DNA of 21,411 bases from a bacterium (GTDB lineage: Bacteria > Chloroflexota > Dormibacteria > UBA8260 > Bog-877), in assembly GCA_021791455.1 (NCBI GenBank), contig JAJYWM010000380.1:1-21411 (forward strand). Direction: 5' to 3'. The notes beneath the pieces are model-generated. The model was not told the DNA's origin. It worked only from the letters and a program-made list of their open reading frames with translations, and searched no databases. The position numbers and the translations under genes were made by a program. Shown one piece after another: positions 1 through 7,583 of the stretch (position 1 is the first letter of the stretch; every line of letters starts with the position of its first letter).

Positions 1-52
1 CTGACGGCCCCCGGCCACCCTTCCCCGCCCCGCCCCGACCACGACCGCTTGG

Positions 53-80
53 TTGGCCCTCGGGGACGATTGAATATACT
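53..80 (+). promoter_or_regulatory. Likely sigma-70-type promoter of tRNA-Ser
   Basis: A TTGGCC box at 53-58 and a TATACT box at 75-80 are separated by 16 bases and lie 19 bases ahead of the mature tRNA 5' end. The -10 box matches the consensus well and the -35 only partly. TTGGTT at 49-54 is an alternative -35 with a spacer that is too long. The assignment rests on consensus and position only. Confidence 0.55.
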
Positions 81-99
81 CGGTCCTCAATCCCTTTAT

Positions 100-189
100 G
101 GGGAGGTGGCTGAGTGGCCGAAAGCGCCCGCCTGCTAAGCGGGTGACGGGGTAAAACCTCGTCCGAGGGTTCGAATCCCTCCCTTCCCG
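100..189 (+). tRNA. tRNA-Ser (anticodon GCT)
   Basis: A complete class II tRNA cloverleaf can be drawn. The acceptor stem pairs GGGGAGG (100-106) with CCTTCCC (182-188), with one G-U pair, and G189 is the discriminator. The anticodon stem is CCCGC/GCGGG with loop CTGCTAA, placing GCT at 134-136, which reads AGC/AGU serine codons. A 7-bp variable arm with loop TAAAA, typical of tRNA-Ser, precedes the T arm GAGGG-TTCGAAT-CCCTC (165-181). CCA is not encoded. Confidence 0.96.
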
Positions 190-401
190 CCCGGGGCCGC
201 AGCTGACACTCATCCGCCCGCGCGGCTCCCAGGAGACGTTGTGTCAGTCCCGCTCAACCCAAGGGCAGGAGAGTGCCGGTATCGACCGGGCCATCTGGGC
301 GAGAAAGGCTCCACATCGTGGCTGCTTCCCTGCCACCTCGACTGCTGGGTGCGGCCAGCCAGGTGCCCGGCGGCGAAACGGCTGCGAGAGGATGTCAGGT
401 G

Positions 402-1247
402 TCAGATCTCCCGCTGGTGCAGGCTGAACAGGGCAATGACCAGCACCGCCACAAACCAGCAGCCGACGTACGCCAGGTAGGCCATGGTGGGTCCCTGGCT
501 GACCTGAAAGGTGGACCCAAACCCGTGACTCGCCGCTGCCACCGAGCTGACCGGCTCAATCGCGAAGACCGCGGCGCGCCACATCCCGTCCGTGGGCAGC
601 AAGAAGTGGGTGATGACGCCGACGTCGGAGATGGCCTGGTTGTGAAAGACCTGGCCGAAGGCCCCCGCGACTCCACCCAACCACATCGTCCCGAAGGCGA
701 TTACCGAGATGACCCCGGCGGTCATGGTCGAGAGCCGAGTGCTGAGCGCCAGGGCCAGAGTCAGGAGGCATAGTCCCTCCACCACCAGGGCTGCCTCGGC
801 CGGCACCAGCTGACGCGGTAGGTACCCGGTAGTCCAGTCCACCAGCAGGAACACCGCGCTCGTGGACAGCACCGCATACACCAGAACCGGGACGGCCAGG
901 CCCACCCAGCGCCCGACGAGAAACTCCTCGCGCCGTAGGGGCCGAGCCAGGACGGCCTGAGCGATGCCTGACTCTAGATCCCCAGCCACGGCCGGCGCGG
1001 CCAGGAACGCACAGGTGAGCGCGAGCACGAAGCTGAACATGAACATGACCAGCAAGAGCAGCTGGGAGGAGGCCAGCTGGACCTCTCCTGGGGTCAGGGG
1101 CTGACCTCCTATGTGAAGGCCTGGGATCCGCGAGAAGCCCCAGGCCGTCAGGCCAACCACGATGGCGGTCAGAGCCAGAAGGGCCAGCACCAGGCGGCGG
1201 CGCAACAGCTCCTTGAAAGTGAGCCGCGCGATCACCCAAACCGCCAT
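402..1247 (-). CDS. ABC-2 type transporter permease
   Basis: This is the membrane subunit of an ABC exporter, probably working with the ATPase encoded just upstream. The 281-residue protein opens with a short cytosolic helix (AVWVIARLTFKELLRRR) typical of ABC-2/NosY-like permeases. About six hydrophobic segments follow, including LVLALLALTAIVVGLTAWGF, a long LLLLVMFMFSFVLALTCAFL segment, and a C-terminal helix near YVGCWFVAVLVIALFSL. The motif DLESGIAQAVLARPLRREEFLVGRW is the usual amphipathic coupling region of this family. The ATG at 1247 overlaps the ATPase stop codon (TGATG), so translation is coupled. A TTG one codon earlier is possible but less likely. Substrate is unknown; lipid, peptide or drug export are all compatible. 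Confidence 0.88.
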   Translation of the reverse strand: MAVWVIARLTFKELLRRRLVLALLALTAIVVGLTAWGFSRIPGLHIGGQPLTPGEVQLASSQLLLLVMFMFSFVLALTCAFLAAPAVAGDLESGIAQAVLARPLRREEFLVGRWVGLAVPVLVYAVLSTSAVFLLVDWTTGYLPRQLVPAEAALVVEGLCLLTLALALSTRLSTMTAGVISVIAFGTMWLGGVAGAFGQVFHNQAISDVGVITHFLLPTDGMWRAAVFAIEPVSSVAAASHGFGSTFQVSQGPTMAYLAYVGCWFVAVLVIALFSLHQREI

Positions 1248-2155
1248 CAACCAGGCTCCACCAGCTGCAGGAAGCGCTCCTCCAAAGTCTGCTGGCCGGG
1301 ATCAACCGCGAAGATGCTGCCTCCTAAGGCGACGATCGCGGCCACTATCGCGGGGATGTCCTGCTCGCCCGGACCGGCGATGGTAATCCACTCCCCTTCT
1401 CTCGCAATCGAGCCGAAGTGGCCGAGGCGACCCAGGTCGTCCTGGGAGATGCCGGAGCAGCGGATGCGCACCGTCGGACCCTGGAGGAGCTGCGCCATGC
1501 TGCCTTGGGCGACAACCCGACCATGGTCCACCACCGCGGCCCGATCACATATCTGCTCCACCTCGGAGAGGAGGTGAGAGTTCAAGAACACAGTGACCCC
1601 GCGGGCCTTGAGCCGGCGCAGGATCTCTCTGACGTCGTGACGTCCGACCGGGTCCAAAGCGGAGGTCGGTTCGTCCAGTAGGACCAGCTCCGGGTCTCCC
1701 AACAGCGCCACGGCGAGGCCGAGGCGCTGTTGCATGCCCTTCGAGAACGTGTCGACCCTCTGGTTCGCCAGACCGGCCAGGCCGGCGGTCTGCAGGACCT
1801 CTGGGATGGCGTCTCTGAGGCTTGAACGCTGCACCTTGGCGAGGTCGCCATGCAGCGCCAGGACCTCGCCGGCGCGCAACCACCCCTGGTACCGAAAGAG
1901 CTCCGGCAAGTAGCCGATGCGGCGACGGGCGGCACGGGAGCCAAGGGGCGCGCCGAGCACCGCACCCTCGCCGGCCGAGGCCCTGGAGAGGCCCAGCAGG
2001 AGTCTCACGGCCGTGGTCTTGCCGGCTCCGTTCGGACCCAGAAAGCCGAACACCTCGCCCCGTGGCACCGTCATGGTGAGACCGGACAGCGCCAGCTTGC
2101 CACCGAAGCTCTTGGTCAGCCCCCTGACGTCGATCGCAGGATCCTGCCCCAACAC
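1247..2155 (-). CDS. ABC transporter ATP-binding protein (exporter type)
   Basis: This is the cytosolic ATPase that powers the permease encoded directly downstream. The 302-residue protein has a full nucleotide-binding domain: Walker A GPNGAGKTT (40-48), ABC signature FSKGMQQR (137-144), Walker B LVLLDEP (157-163), D-loop SALD and switch His194 in LNSHLLSE. The C-terminal 90 residues form the accessory domain seen in CcmA/NosF-like ATPases with ABC-2 partners. The signature has SKG rather than SGG, which is common in this subfamily. The GTG start at 2155 follows an AGGGC Shine-Dalgarno-like stretch. The stop overlaps the permease ATG. Arsenate reductase lies 90 bases upstream in the same direction, so all three could share a transcript, but no functional link is evident. 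Confidence 0.92.
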   Translation of the reverse strand: MLGQDPAIDVRGLTKSFGGKLALSGLTMTVPRGEVFGFLGPNGAGKTTAVRLLLGLSRASAGEGAVLGAPLGSRAARRRIGYLPELFRYQGWLRAGEVLALHGDLAKVQRSSLRDAIPEVLQTAGLAGLANQRVDTFSKGMQQRLGLAVALLGDPELVLLDEPTSALDPVGRHDVREILRRLKARGVTVFLNSHLLSEVEQICDRAAVVDHGRVVAQGSMAQLLQGPTVRIRCSGISQDDLGRLGHFGSIAREGEWITIAGPGEQDIPAIVAAIVALGGSIFAVDPGQQTLEERFLQLVEPG

Positions 2156-2184
2156 CTCAGGCCCTGACGGCGCGGGTGCAGGGC
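2156..2184 (-). promoter_or_regulatory. Hairpin covering the Shine-Dalgarno of the ABC ATPase gene
   Basis: GCCCTG (2161-2166) and CAGGGC (2179-2184) form a 6-bp stem with a 12-base GC-rich loop. On the minus strand the downstream arm carries AGGG, the only Shine-Dalgarno-like stretch before the GTG at 2155. The stem could limit translation of the ABC pair or mark the end of the arsC message. No T tract follows, so a classical terminator is unlikely. Confidence 0.25.
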
Positions 2185-2245
2185 TTCCAACTGAGGCGTC
2201 GACCGCCCACCTCGGTGTGCCGCTGGCAGAGCTGATGGACAGCCG

Positions 2246-2647
2246 TCACGATGGGCTTGCGTCCAGCTCCTTGACGAGCCCCTCGACCAGGTTCGCGATC
2301 TGATCCCTGAGCCGACGGACCGACTCCATGGGCAGCCCCTTTGGGTCCGGCAGGTTCCAATCGATGTAGCGCTTGCCGGGAATGAAGGGGCACTGGTCAC
2401 CGCAGCCCATCGTGACCACGACGTCCGCCCACTGGGCGAGCTCGTCGGTGAGCCGGGAGGGCTTGCTGGAGCTGAGGTCGAAGCCGATCTCAGCCATGGC
2501 CGCAACGACCTCCGGATGAAGGGTGGCGGCAGGGGTGGTGCCGGCCGACCGCGCTGCGTGGCGGCCGTCGGCCGACCGGTCGAAGAGCGCCTGGCTCATC
2601 TGGGATCTGCCGGCGTTGTGCAGGCAGACGAACAGGACCCTGCTCAT
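2246..2647 (-). CDS. arsC: Arsenate reductase, low-molecular-weight phosphatase fold
   Basis: The predicted role is reduction of arsenate to arsenite in the cytosol. The 133-residue protein has the P-loop C8-X5-R14-S15 (VCLHNAGRSQM) of the LMW-tyrosine-phosphatase/ArsC fold and a DP pair at 101-102 in DWNLPDPKG, where the family has its catalytic Asp. A second region, TMGCGDQCPF, holds Cys82 and Cys86. This arrangement resembles actinobacterial ArsC proteins that work with mycothiol or thioredoxin; which one applies here cannot be told. The ATG at 2647 starts exactly at the conserved strand MSRVLFVCLHNAGRS. No ArsR regulator or arsenite efflux gene is adjacent, which is unusual for an ars locus. 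A protein tyrosine phosphatase role is less likely, given the Asn after His in the P-loop and the CGDQC motif. Confidence 0.88.
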   Translation of the reverse strand: MSRVLFVCLHNAGRSQMSQALFDRSADGRHAARSAGTTPAATLHPEVVAAMAEIGFDLSSSKPSRLTDELAQWADVVVTMGCGDQCPFIPGKRYIDWNLPDPKGLPMESVRRLRDQIANLVEGLVKELDASPS

Positions 2648-2993
2648 GGCTTGGTGCCATATGGCGACAGCTCATCTGGTGCTGCTGCATGGCTCGACTT
2701 CAATCCCGGCCTCCTCTGCTCTCGCTACACGTGCTCTCGCTACACGACCGGCGGACCTGCAACCGCCGCCTCCCGGTGATCGACGATGGCGGCCGCCCCC
2801 CCATATCTTGGCGCAATCGGTGCCGGAACCCCAGGTGACCATCGCCCTGTGAGAGGACGCGGCAGCGGGGCTCCTGTCGGCGGCCACGCGAGCCAGCGAA
2901 CGGCATCGGCCGTTGAGAAGAAGGACGCGCGTTTGCGTCAGCCATGAGTGGGATCCAGTCCCGCGGTATCGCCTGGTGTGGTACAAGCGCACC
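2648..2993. other. Intergenic region between arsC and the GNAT-like gene
   Basis: This stretch separates two divergently read genes and should hold both promoters. Short frames on either strand have no recognisable motif and overlap the 5' part of the GNAT-like gene. The only structure I see is a 15-base unit repeated twice in tandem at 2717-2746. No palindrome suggestive of an ArsR site was noticed. Confidence 0.5.
2717..2746. repeat. Two tandem copies of a 15-base unit
   Basis: The unit TGCTCTCGCTACACG occurs exactly at 2717-2731 and again at 2732-2746 with no spacer. It lies about 70 bases upstream of the arsC start codon. It could be a slippage duplication or a pair of regulator half-sites; the unit is not palindromic. 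Confidence 0.9.
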
Positions 2994-3752
2994 ATGCGAC
3001 TGCCCGCAGGTAGCCCCCAGTGGTTGAACGCGTTCACCGCCGCCGAGCGACCCGACCTCTGGGAGTCTGTTCGTGCGGACCAGCGTTTCCGGGACCTGTG
3101 GCCCGAGTACAACCACCACGGAAACCTGACGCCGCGCTACTTCGGGCAGCTGGTCCCAAGGTTCGCCCACCTACAGATCCTCTTCGTCGATGAACGATCC
3201 GAGCAGGTGGTCGCCCGCGGCAGGACCATCCCATTCGGCTGGGACGGAACCCTGGGAGACCTCCCTTCTGGGATCGACTCGGTCGGCCTTCGAGGAGTGG
3301 AGCACCTGGGCCAGCCGACCACGCTGTCGGCCCTCGCCGCCGAGGTCGCGGTCGACCACCAAGGCCTCGGTCTGAGCGGCCTACTGGTCCAGGCTATGAC
3401 CGGAGTCGCCCGGCAGGCCGGACTGACGTCTCTGGTCGCGCCCATCCGCCCTTCGTGGAAGGACCGTTATCCCTTGATCACGATCGACAGCTACGCCAGC
3501 TGGAAACGATCCGACGGGTTGGCGTTCGACCCCTGGCTGCGACTTCATAACCGCTTGGGCGGGAGGGTTCTTCGCTCGGAGCCACGCTCTATGCAGATCT
3601 CGGGGTCGGTGACCGAATGGGAGGCTTGGACCAACATGGCCTTCCCGGACGACGGCACCTACGTCTTCCCCGGGGGGCTGGCTCCGCTCGCGGTCAGCGG
3701 CGGCGTCGGCTCCTATTGGGAACCCAACATCTGGATCCTCCACGACGTGTAG
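2994..3752 (+). CDS. GNAT-like acetyltransferase family protein
   Basis: This 252-residue protein resembles the GNAT superfamily, which transfers acyl groups from acyl-CoA to amines. The diagnostic stretch is AEVAVDHQGLGLSGLLVQAM (about 116-135): a beta-4 strand followed by a QGLGLSG pyrophosphate-binding turn, matching motif A (Q/R-x-x-G-x-G/A). Before it come a strand LQILFVDERSEQVVARG and after it a helix GVARQAGLTSLVAPI, as expected for the fold. The C-terminal part is Trp-rich (YWEPNIWILHDV). ATG 2994 is preferred. The frame extends upstream to 2913, but those 27 residues are polar and show no conserved feature. The acceptor substrate is unknown. No partner gene is adjacent. Confidence 0.65.
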   Translation: MRLPAGSPQWLNAFTAAERPDLWESVRADQRFRDLWPEYNHHGNLTPRYFGQLVPRFAHLQILFVDERSEQVVARGRTIPFGWDGTLGDLPSGIDSVGLRGVEHLGQPTTLSALAAEVAVDHQGLGLSGLLVQAMTGVARQAGLTSLVAPIRPSWKDRYPLITIDSYASWKRSDGLAFDPWLRLHNRLGGRVLRSEPRSMQISGSVTEWEAWTNMAFPDDGTYVFPGGLAPLAVSGGVGSYWEPNIWILHDV

Positions 3753-3852
3753 CCCGGGCTCGGCTGGTCGCTGCCAGGGTACGTAGTGCGCCCCAGTCGG
3801 CGATCTGCGGCTCCCGGTTGGCCCACTGGGGGCAGCAGCAGTCGCGATCGTC

Positions 3853-3869
3853 TTGGGGTCTGTCCCCAA
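3853..3869. terminator. Possible weak stem-loop downstream of the GNAT-like gene
   Basis: TTGGGG (3853-3858) and CCCCAA (3864-3869) pair around a TCTGT loop, 100 bases after the GNAT-like stop codon. No T run follows, so intrinsic termination is uncertain. A second perfect 7-bp hairpin, CCTCCCT/AGGGAGG with a 6-base loop, lies at 3876-3895 and merges with the tRNA-like fragment. Confidence 0.25.
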
Positions 3870-3882
3870 AGGCCTCCTCCCT

Positions 3883-3929
3883 GGGCCGAGGGAGGGATTC
3901 GAACCAGGGGGTGGGCCGGCCGGTCCACC
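3883..3929 (-). pseudogene. tRNA-Ser 3'-half-like fragment (inverted relative to tRNA-Ser at 100-189)
   Basis: Read on the minus strand, this stretch has a hairpin (GGTGG/CCACC) followed by GGTTCGAATCCCTCCCT and then CGGCCCA. It resembles the variable arm, T loop and acceptor 3' side of a tRNA. The 17 bases at 3889-3905 are the exact reverse complement of 168-184 in tRNA-Ser. Beyond the two pairs next to the loop the T stem does not pair (CCTGG against CCCTC) and no anticodon arm can be drawn, so it is not a functional tRNA. It could be a remnant or a chance match. Confidence 0.35.
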
Positions 3930-3984
3930 GCTTTCAGCGTGCATCGGCTGTTACAACAGGGGCAAAAGGACGTACGATTCGCCG

Positions 3985-4575
3985 GTGAGCACAAAATCAG
4001 GCCCGGTCGGGGCCCAGCAACGCGGTTCGAGCGTTTGGTCGCTACCCGGCCGTCTGGTGCGCCGTTATCGCGAGACGGCTGAGCAACGCCCGGATGAGGA
4101 GATCAACCTGCGGATCCTCACCGCGTTCGTAGCGACCTTCACCGGGGTGCGCATCATCACCCATGGGATCCGGGGCGACTGGCTGCCCCTCAAGAACATT
4201 CAACTGGGCAAGGGGAAGGGCTCCCAGCCGCTCCACATCCACCACCTGGTCTGGGGCATTCTGGCTTTGACTGGATGCGGCTACGGCTCGCTGCTCCGGA
4301 CCGGGCCGAAGTGGCGCCGACGCCTCGCACCCCTGTACGGAGCGGGGGTCGCGCTCACCTTCGACGAGTTCGCGCTCTGGCTACGGCTGGAGGACGACTA
4401 CTGGAGTTCGGAGGGGCGCGCCAGCGTGGACGCGGTGATCATATTGAGCGCCATCTTCGGACTGGCGGTTGCCTCTCCCCTCTTCTGGCAGGGGGTCCTG
4501 GAGGAGATCCTGAAGACCACCCCCCCAACGGGCATTTCCAGCAAGATCGGGGACATTTCCCCCCAGGGTTCGTGA
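3985..4575 (+). CDS. Conserved four-helix membrane protein, function unknown
   Basis: This 196-residue protein has about four membrane segments: ILTAFVATFTGVRIITHGI, LVWGILALTGCGYGSLL, APLYGAGVALTFDEFALWL and VDAVIILSAIFGLAVASPLFW. Conserved-looking polar residues sit at helix ends: H84-I-H86-H87, D127-E128 in TFDEFALWL, and the acidic LEDDYW (136-140). I recall a similar HIHH/DEFALWL/LEDxYW pattern in uncharacterised actinobacterial membrane proteins. The His/Asp/Glu set could bind a metal, but no reaction can be assigned. GTG 3985 is preferred because the upstream in-frame residues are translated from the tRNA-like fragment. A TACGAT box at 3973-3978 sits 6 bases before the GTG, compatible with a leaderless message. 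Ends 34 bases before the next gene. Confidence 0.7.
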   Translation: MSTKSGPVGAQQRGSSVWSLPGRLVRRYRETAEQRPDEEINLRILTAFVATFTGVRIITHGIRGDWLPLKNIQLGKGKGSQPLHIHHLVWGILALTGCGYGSLLRTGPKWRRRLAPLYGAGVALTFDEFALWLRLEDDYWSSEGRASVDAVIILSAIFGLAVASPLFWQGVLEEILKTTPPTGISSKIGDISPQGS

Positions 4576-4609
4576 TGGCCCTGGCCAGACTCACATTGAG
4601 GTAGCAGCG

Positions 4610-5731
4610 GTGCCAGACGAGTTCCTCACCATCGATCAGGTCGCACAGCGGCTGGCCCTGCCTCCCGACATGATCCGGCGCCGGATCGAGTCCGGAGACA
4701 TCCCAGTGCATTGGGTGGAGGCGGACGGCAAACTTGAGATGCGGGTCGCCGCCGACGACATCGTCGGCGCGAACCAGCCCCCGTCAGGCTTCCAGGCACC
4801 GCCAGCTCCAACGTACGGCGTCCCCAGGGAGACGTCCTACGAGGAGCCTAGGGCCGTTGCCGGGGAAAACGCCGCCGAGGAGTGGGCGGACACTGGCGAC
4901 TCGGAGTATCCCCAGGGCCTCTGGACTCCGGTCGAACAGGCGGCGGACCCGGAGCCGGGACTTTGGGAAGCTGCGAGCCCAGCGGACCTGGCGGATGACG
5001 AGCCACCCGTCCCGGTGTGGCGGCCCGATCCCGCAACCTGGGACGATGAGCCTCTGGAGGAGGCCGCCGGAGAGGCGCCGGTCTCTGGTTTCCAGCCTGG
5101 ACCGCAGCCGAGTGCTCAGCCTTCCGCAGCCCCGGATCCCTCCAGGTTGTACGCCCAAGCCGAAGACGAGCAGGACCCGTTCTTCGTGCCCGCCCCGTCG
5201 GCGGCCGACTTCGCAGCACCGCCCGCGCCCGGCTTCAGTTTTGACCAGACGGCGGCTGAGCCGGCGACGCCGGCAGGTGCCCAGGATGAGCCGCCCGTGT
5301 TTGAGGCAGCCGAGAGCACAGCCGAACCCTACGACGAGGAGCCGACGGCATTCTCGGCCGAGGCGGAGCAGGAGGCGCTCCCCGTGGAGCCGGAGCCGGT
5401 CACTCCCCCCTCGGCCCTGGTGAGCGCGGAGGTGGCCGGGGCGGGAGCGCTGGCCATCAACTCCATCGACGCCCGAGAGCTGGTGGCCGGACTGTTCGAG
5501 AGATGGGAGAGAGCCCTGGAGCAGCGTATCCAGGCGGAGCAGAGATTGCGATTCGAGGCCGAGCTCGAGCAACGCATGCGCCAAGTCCGGGATCTGAGGC
5601 AGGAGTTGGAGTTGACCAGGAAGGCCCAGGCCGCGGAACTGGCAGAGCGGGAGCGGGAGATGATGGAGCTACGCAACAAGCTTCGGGAGCAGGAGCAGGC
5701 GCCACGCTCCCGTGGCCTCTTCCGACGCTGA
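4610..5731 (+). CDS. Helix-turn-helix protein with acidic Pro-rich linker and C-terminal coiled coil
   Basis: I do not recognise this 373-residue protein as a named family. Residues 5-51 (FLTIDQVAQRLALPPDMIRRR and on) look like an excisionase/MerR-type DNA-binding domain. Residues about 55-285 are a low-complexity linker rich in Pro, Ala, Glu and Asp, surely disordered. Residues about 290-362 form a long charged coiled coil (WERALEQRIQAEQRLRFEAE...), and the protein ends in basic SRGLFRR. The layout suggests a DNA-bound protein that self-associates or recruits a partner through the tail. GTG 4610 has a GAGG Shine-Dalgarno about 8 bases upstream. It lies 46 bases before dnaG in the same direction, so a shared transcript and a link to replication or chromosome organisation are plausible but unproven. 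Confidence 0.75.
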   Translation: MPDEFLTIDQVAQRLALPPDMIRRRIESGDIPVHWVEADGKLEMRVAADDIVGANQPPSGFQAPPAPTYGVPRETSYEEPRAVAGENAAEEWADTGDSEYPQGLWTPVEQAADPEPGLWEAASPADLADDEPPVPVWRPDPATWDDEPLEEAAGEAPVSGFQPGPQPSAQPSAAPDPSRLYAQAEDEQDPFFVPAPSAADFAAPPAPGFSFDQTAAEPATPAGAQDEPPVFEAAESTAEPYDEEPTAFSAEAEQEALPVEPEPVTPPSALVSAEVAGAGALAINSIDARELVAGLFERWERALEQRIQAEQRLRFEAELEQRMRQVRDLRQELELTRKAQAAELAEREREMMELRNKLREQEQAPRSRGLFRR

Positions 5732-5777
5732 CCTCCAGCGCCGGATTCCGTGACCCGGGCTGACAGGTTTAGAGCCG

Positions 5778-7583
5778 GTGGCGGGGTCAAGTGACGTCGA
5801 GGAGATCAAGGCTCGGCTGAATCTGGTAGACGTGGTAGGGGGCTACGTCCGGCTGCAGCGGGCGGGCCGGGAGTACCGCGGGCTTTGCCCGTTCCACACC
5901 GAGCGCAGCCCGTCCTTCTATGTCAACCCCGAGAAGCAGCTCTGGAACTGTCATGGGTGCCATCTGGGCGGCGACCTCTTGAAGTTCGTCGAGCTGATGG
6001 AGCACGTCGACTTCCGGGGTGCCCTTGAGGAGTTGGCGAAGAGGGCGGGTGTCGACCTTGAGCCGGCGGAGAGATTGACGCCTGCCCAGCGCCGCCAGGC
6101 GCAGCTCCGAGACAGCTCGCTGCGCCTGAACCAGCTCGCCGCCGACTTCTATCACGAGGTGTTGGTCCATCACCAGGCGGGGGCCCCGGGTAGAGCCTTC
6201 CTGGACGCTCGGGGGGTTACGGATGAGGATGTCGAGAGCTTCCACCTCGGCTACGCCCCCCAGGGTCGCCGCCATGACAATCTGGTTCGCTACCTGCTGA
6301 GACGGGAGGCCGGCCCCGAGCAGATCGTGGCCGCCGGCCTTGCCAGCGGCCGCCAGGGCCTCAGTGACTTCTTGAGGCGTCGGGTGGTCATCCCCATCCG
6401 TGACGAGCGCCAGCGCTGGATCGGGTTCGGCGGGCGCGCGCTGGGTGAGGATACGCCCAAGTACCTGAACACCCGTGCCACGGTTCTCTTCGACAAGTCG
6501 CGAGTCCTCTTCGGGCTTGATCGAGCCGTGGCCGTGATCGGCAGGGCGAGGCGGGTGACGCTCATGGAGGGCTACTTCGACGTGATCGGGGCCCACCGAG
6601 CGGGAGTCACCAACGCCGTCTCCACCTCGGGCACCGCCCTCACCGATGTTCAGGTGCGCCTGCTGCGTCGATTCGCTGATGAGGCGGTGTTGTGCTTCGA
6701 CGGGGATCTGGCGGGTCAGCGGGCGGCGACTCGCGCGGTCGGCATCTTGACCGCGGCGGGGATGATCTGCAGACTCGTGCTGCTCCCTGAAGGCGCGGAC
6801 CCGGACGACCTCAGCCGCACTGACCCCGAGCGCCTTCGACGCATGGTGGACCAGGCGCCACCCGCCTTCGAGGTCTTGATCGACCAGGCGCTCGGGCAGA
6901 CCTCTTCAAACGCCCAGCAGACCGCCGCCGCCCGCCAGGATGCCCTGCGCCGGGCCATGGCGATCCTCGCCGGGATCCCGGAGGCCAGCATCAGAGAGCT
7001 GTACGCGGAGCGCGTCGGTCGGCGTCTGGGCATTCAGACCCAGCGGATCCTGGATGACGTGGAACGCGGCCGCAAGGCTCCCCTGTCGGCGGGTGGTTTG
7101 GACCCCGTCTCCCCGGGGAAGAGTGCAATGGGCGCGTCTGCCCATTTGCTGGGTTTGTTGTCAGCCAGGCCAGAGCTGGTTGCGGAGGTCAGAGATCGCT
7201 ATCAGGTCACTCGCGGTGACTTCCCGGAGGCGGACGACGGGGAGTTGTACTCTGTCCTCTGCGAGGCGCTCCCGGGGCGGCCTCCGGCCAGCGCCCTCCC
7301 GGCCCACCTCATCCGCAGGTTGGCCGAAGTCGGTAACACCGAGCTTCCGGAGCTTGAGGAACAATCAGATGAAGCGCACCTGCGGCGCGCGCTGGACGAC
7401 TGTGTGAGAAGTATTCGTATCGAAGTGGCCGAAAAGACGATTGCGGAGTTGCAGGACAAGCTCCTGGGCCTCGGCCATCACCGCGAAGGATCGGCGCCCG
7501 CGTTGGTGGCCGAGATGGAGAGTGTCCGCAGACGAATCGAGCAGCTTCGTCACGGTGACGGTTTGGAGGCGTTGAGTGGCTAG
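5778..7583 (+). CDS. dnaG: DNA primase
   Basis: DnaG makes the RNA primers for leading- and lagging-strand DNA synthesis at the replication fork, acting with the replicative helicase. The 601-residue protein has the N-terminal CHC2 zinc finger (C37-P-F-H40 and C58-H-G-C61). It then has the catalytic core with the Toprim domain: E264 in LMEGYFDVI and D308/D310 in CFDGDLAG bind metal. The C-terminal 200 residues, presumably helicase-interacting, are poorly conserved as usual. Length is normal for the family. The GTG at 5778 begins directly before the conserved [15 protein letters not shown] segment. The end overlaps the rpoD start by 8 bases, so the two are co-transcribed and probably translationally coupled. 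Confidence 0.97.
   Translation: MAGSSDVEEIKARLNLVDVVGGYVRLQRAGREYRGLCPFHTERSPSFYVNPEKQLWNCHGCHLGGDLLKFVELMEHVDFRGALEELAKRAGVDLEPAERLTPAQRRQAQLRDSSLRLNQLAADFYHEVLVHHQAGAPGRAFLDARGVTDEDVESFHLGYAPQGRRHDNLVRYLLRREAGPEQIVAAGLASGRQGLSDFLRRRVVIPIRDERQRWIGFGGRALGEDTPKYLNTRATVLFDKSRVLFGLDRAVAVIGRARRVTLMEGYFDVIGAHRAGVTNAVSTSGTALTDVQVRLLRRFADEAVLCFDGDLAGQRAATRAVGILTAAGMICRLVLLPEGADPDDLSRTDPERLRRMVDQAPPAFEVLIDQALGQTSSNAQQTAAARQDALRRAMAILAGIPEASIRELYAERVGRRLGIQTQRILDDVERGRKAPLSAGGLDPVSPGKSAMGASAHLLGLLSARPELVAEVRDRYQVTRGDFPEADDGELYSVLCEALPGRPPASALPAHLIRRLAEVGNTELPELEEQSDEAHLRRALDDCVRSIRIEVAEKTIAELQDKLLGLGHHREGSAPALVAEMESVRRRIEQLRHGDGLEALSG
7565..7569 (+). promoter_or_regulatory. Shine-Dalgarno of rpoD inside dnaG
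   Basis: GGAGG sits 6 bases before the GTG at 7576, inside the last codons of dnaG. It supports GTG 7576 over the ATG at 7588, which would be 18 bases away. Confidence 0.7.

Noticed and set aside
273..773. A 166-codon plus-strand frame at the left edge
   Set aside because: It is antisense to the ABC permease over most of its length and has no membrane, motif or family character.
2672..3170. Two overlapping minus-strand frames between arsC and the GNAT-like gene
   Set aside because: They overlap each other and the 5' part of the GNAT-like gene, are Arg-rich, and show no domain.
100..3905. An integrated element bounded by tRNA-Ser and its 17-base copy at 3889-3905
   Set aside because: The two copies are inverted, whereas integrase attachment sites give direct repeats, and no integrase gene lies between them.
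3786..4082. Plus-strand frame with EGGIRTRG, and the upstream extension of the membrane protein to 3853
   Set aside because: Both come from translating the tRNA-like fragment; the real membrane protein starts at GTG 3985.
4784..5584. A 266-codon minus-strand frame in the coiled-coil gene
   Set aside because: It is the antisense of a Glu/Ala/Pro-rich coding sequence, giving low-complexity Leu/Arg repeats without a domain.
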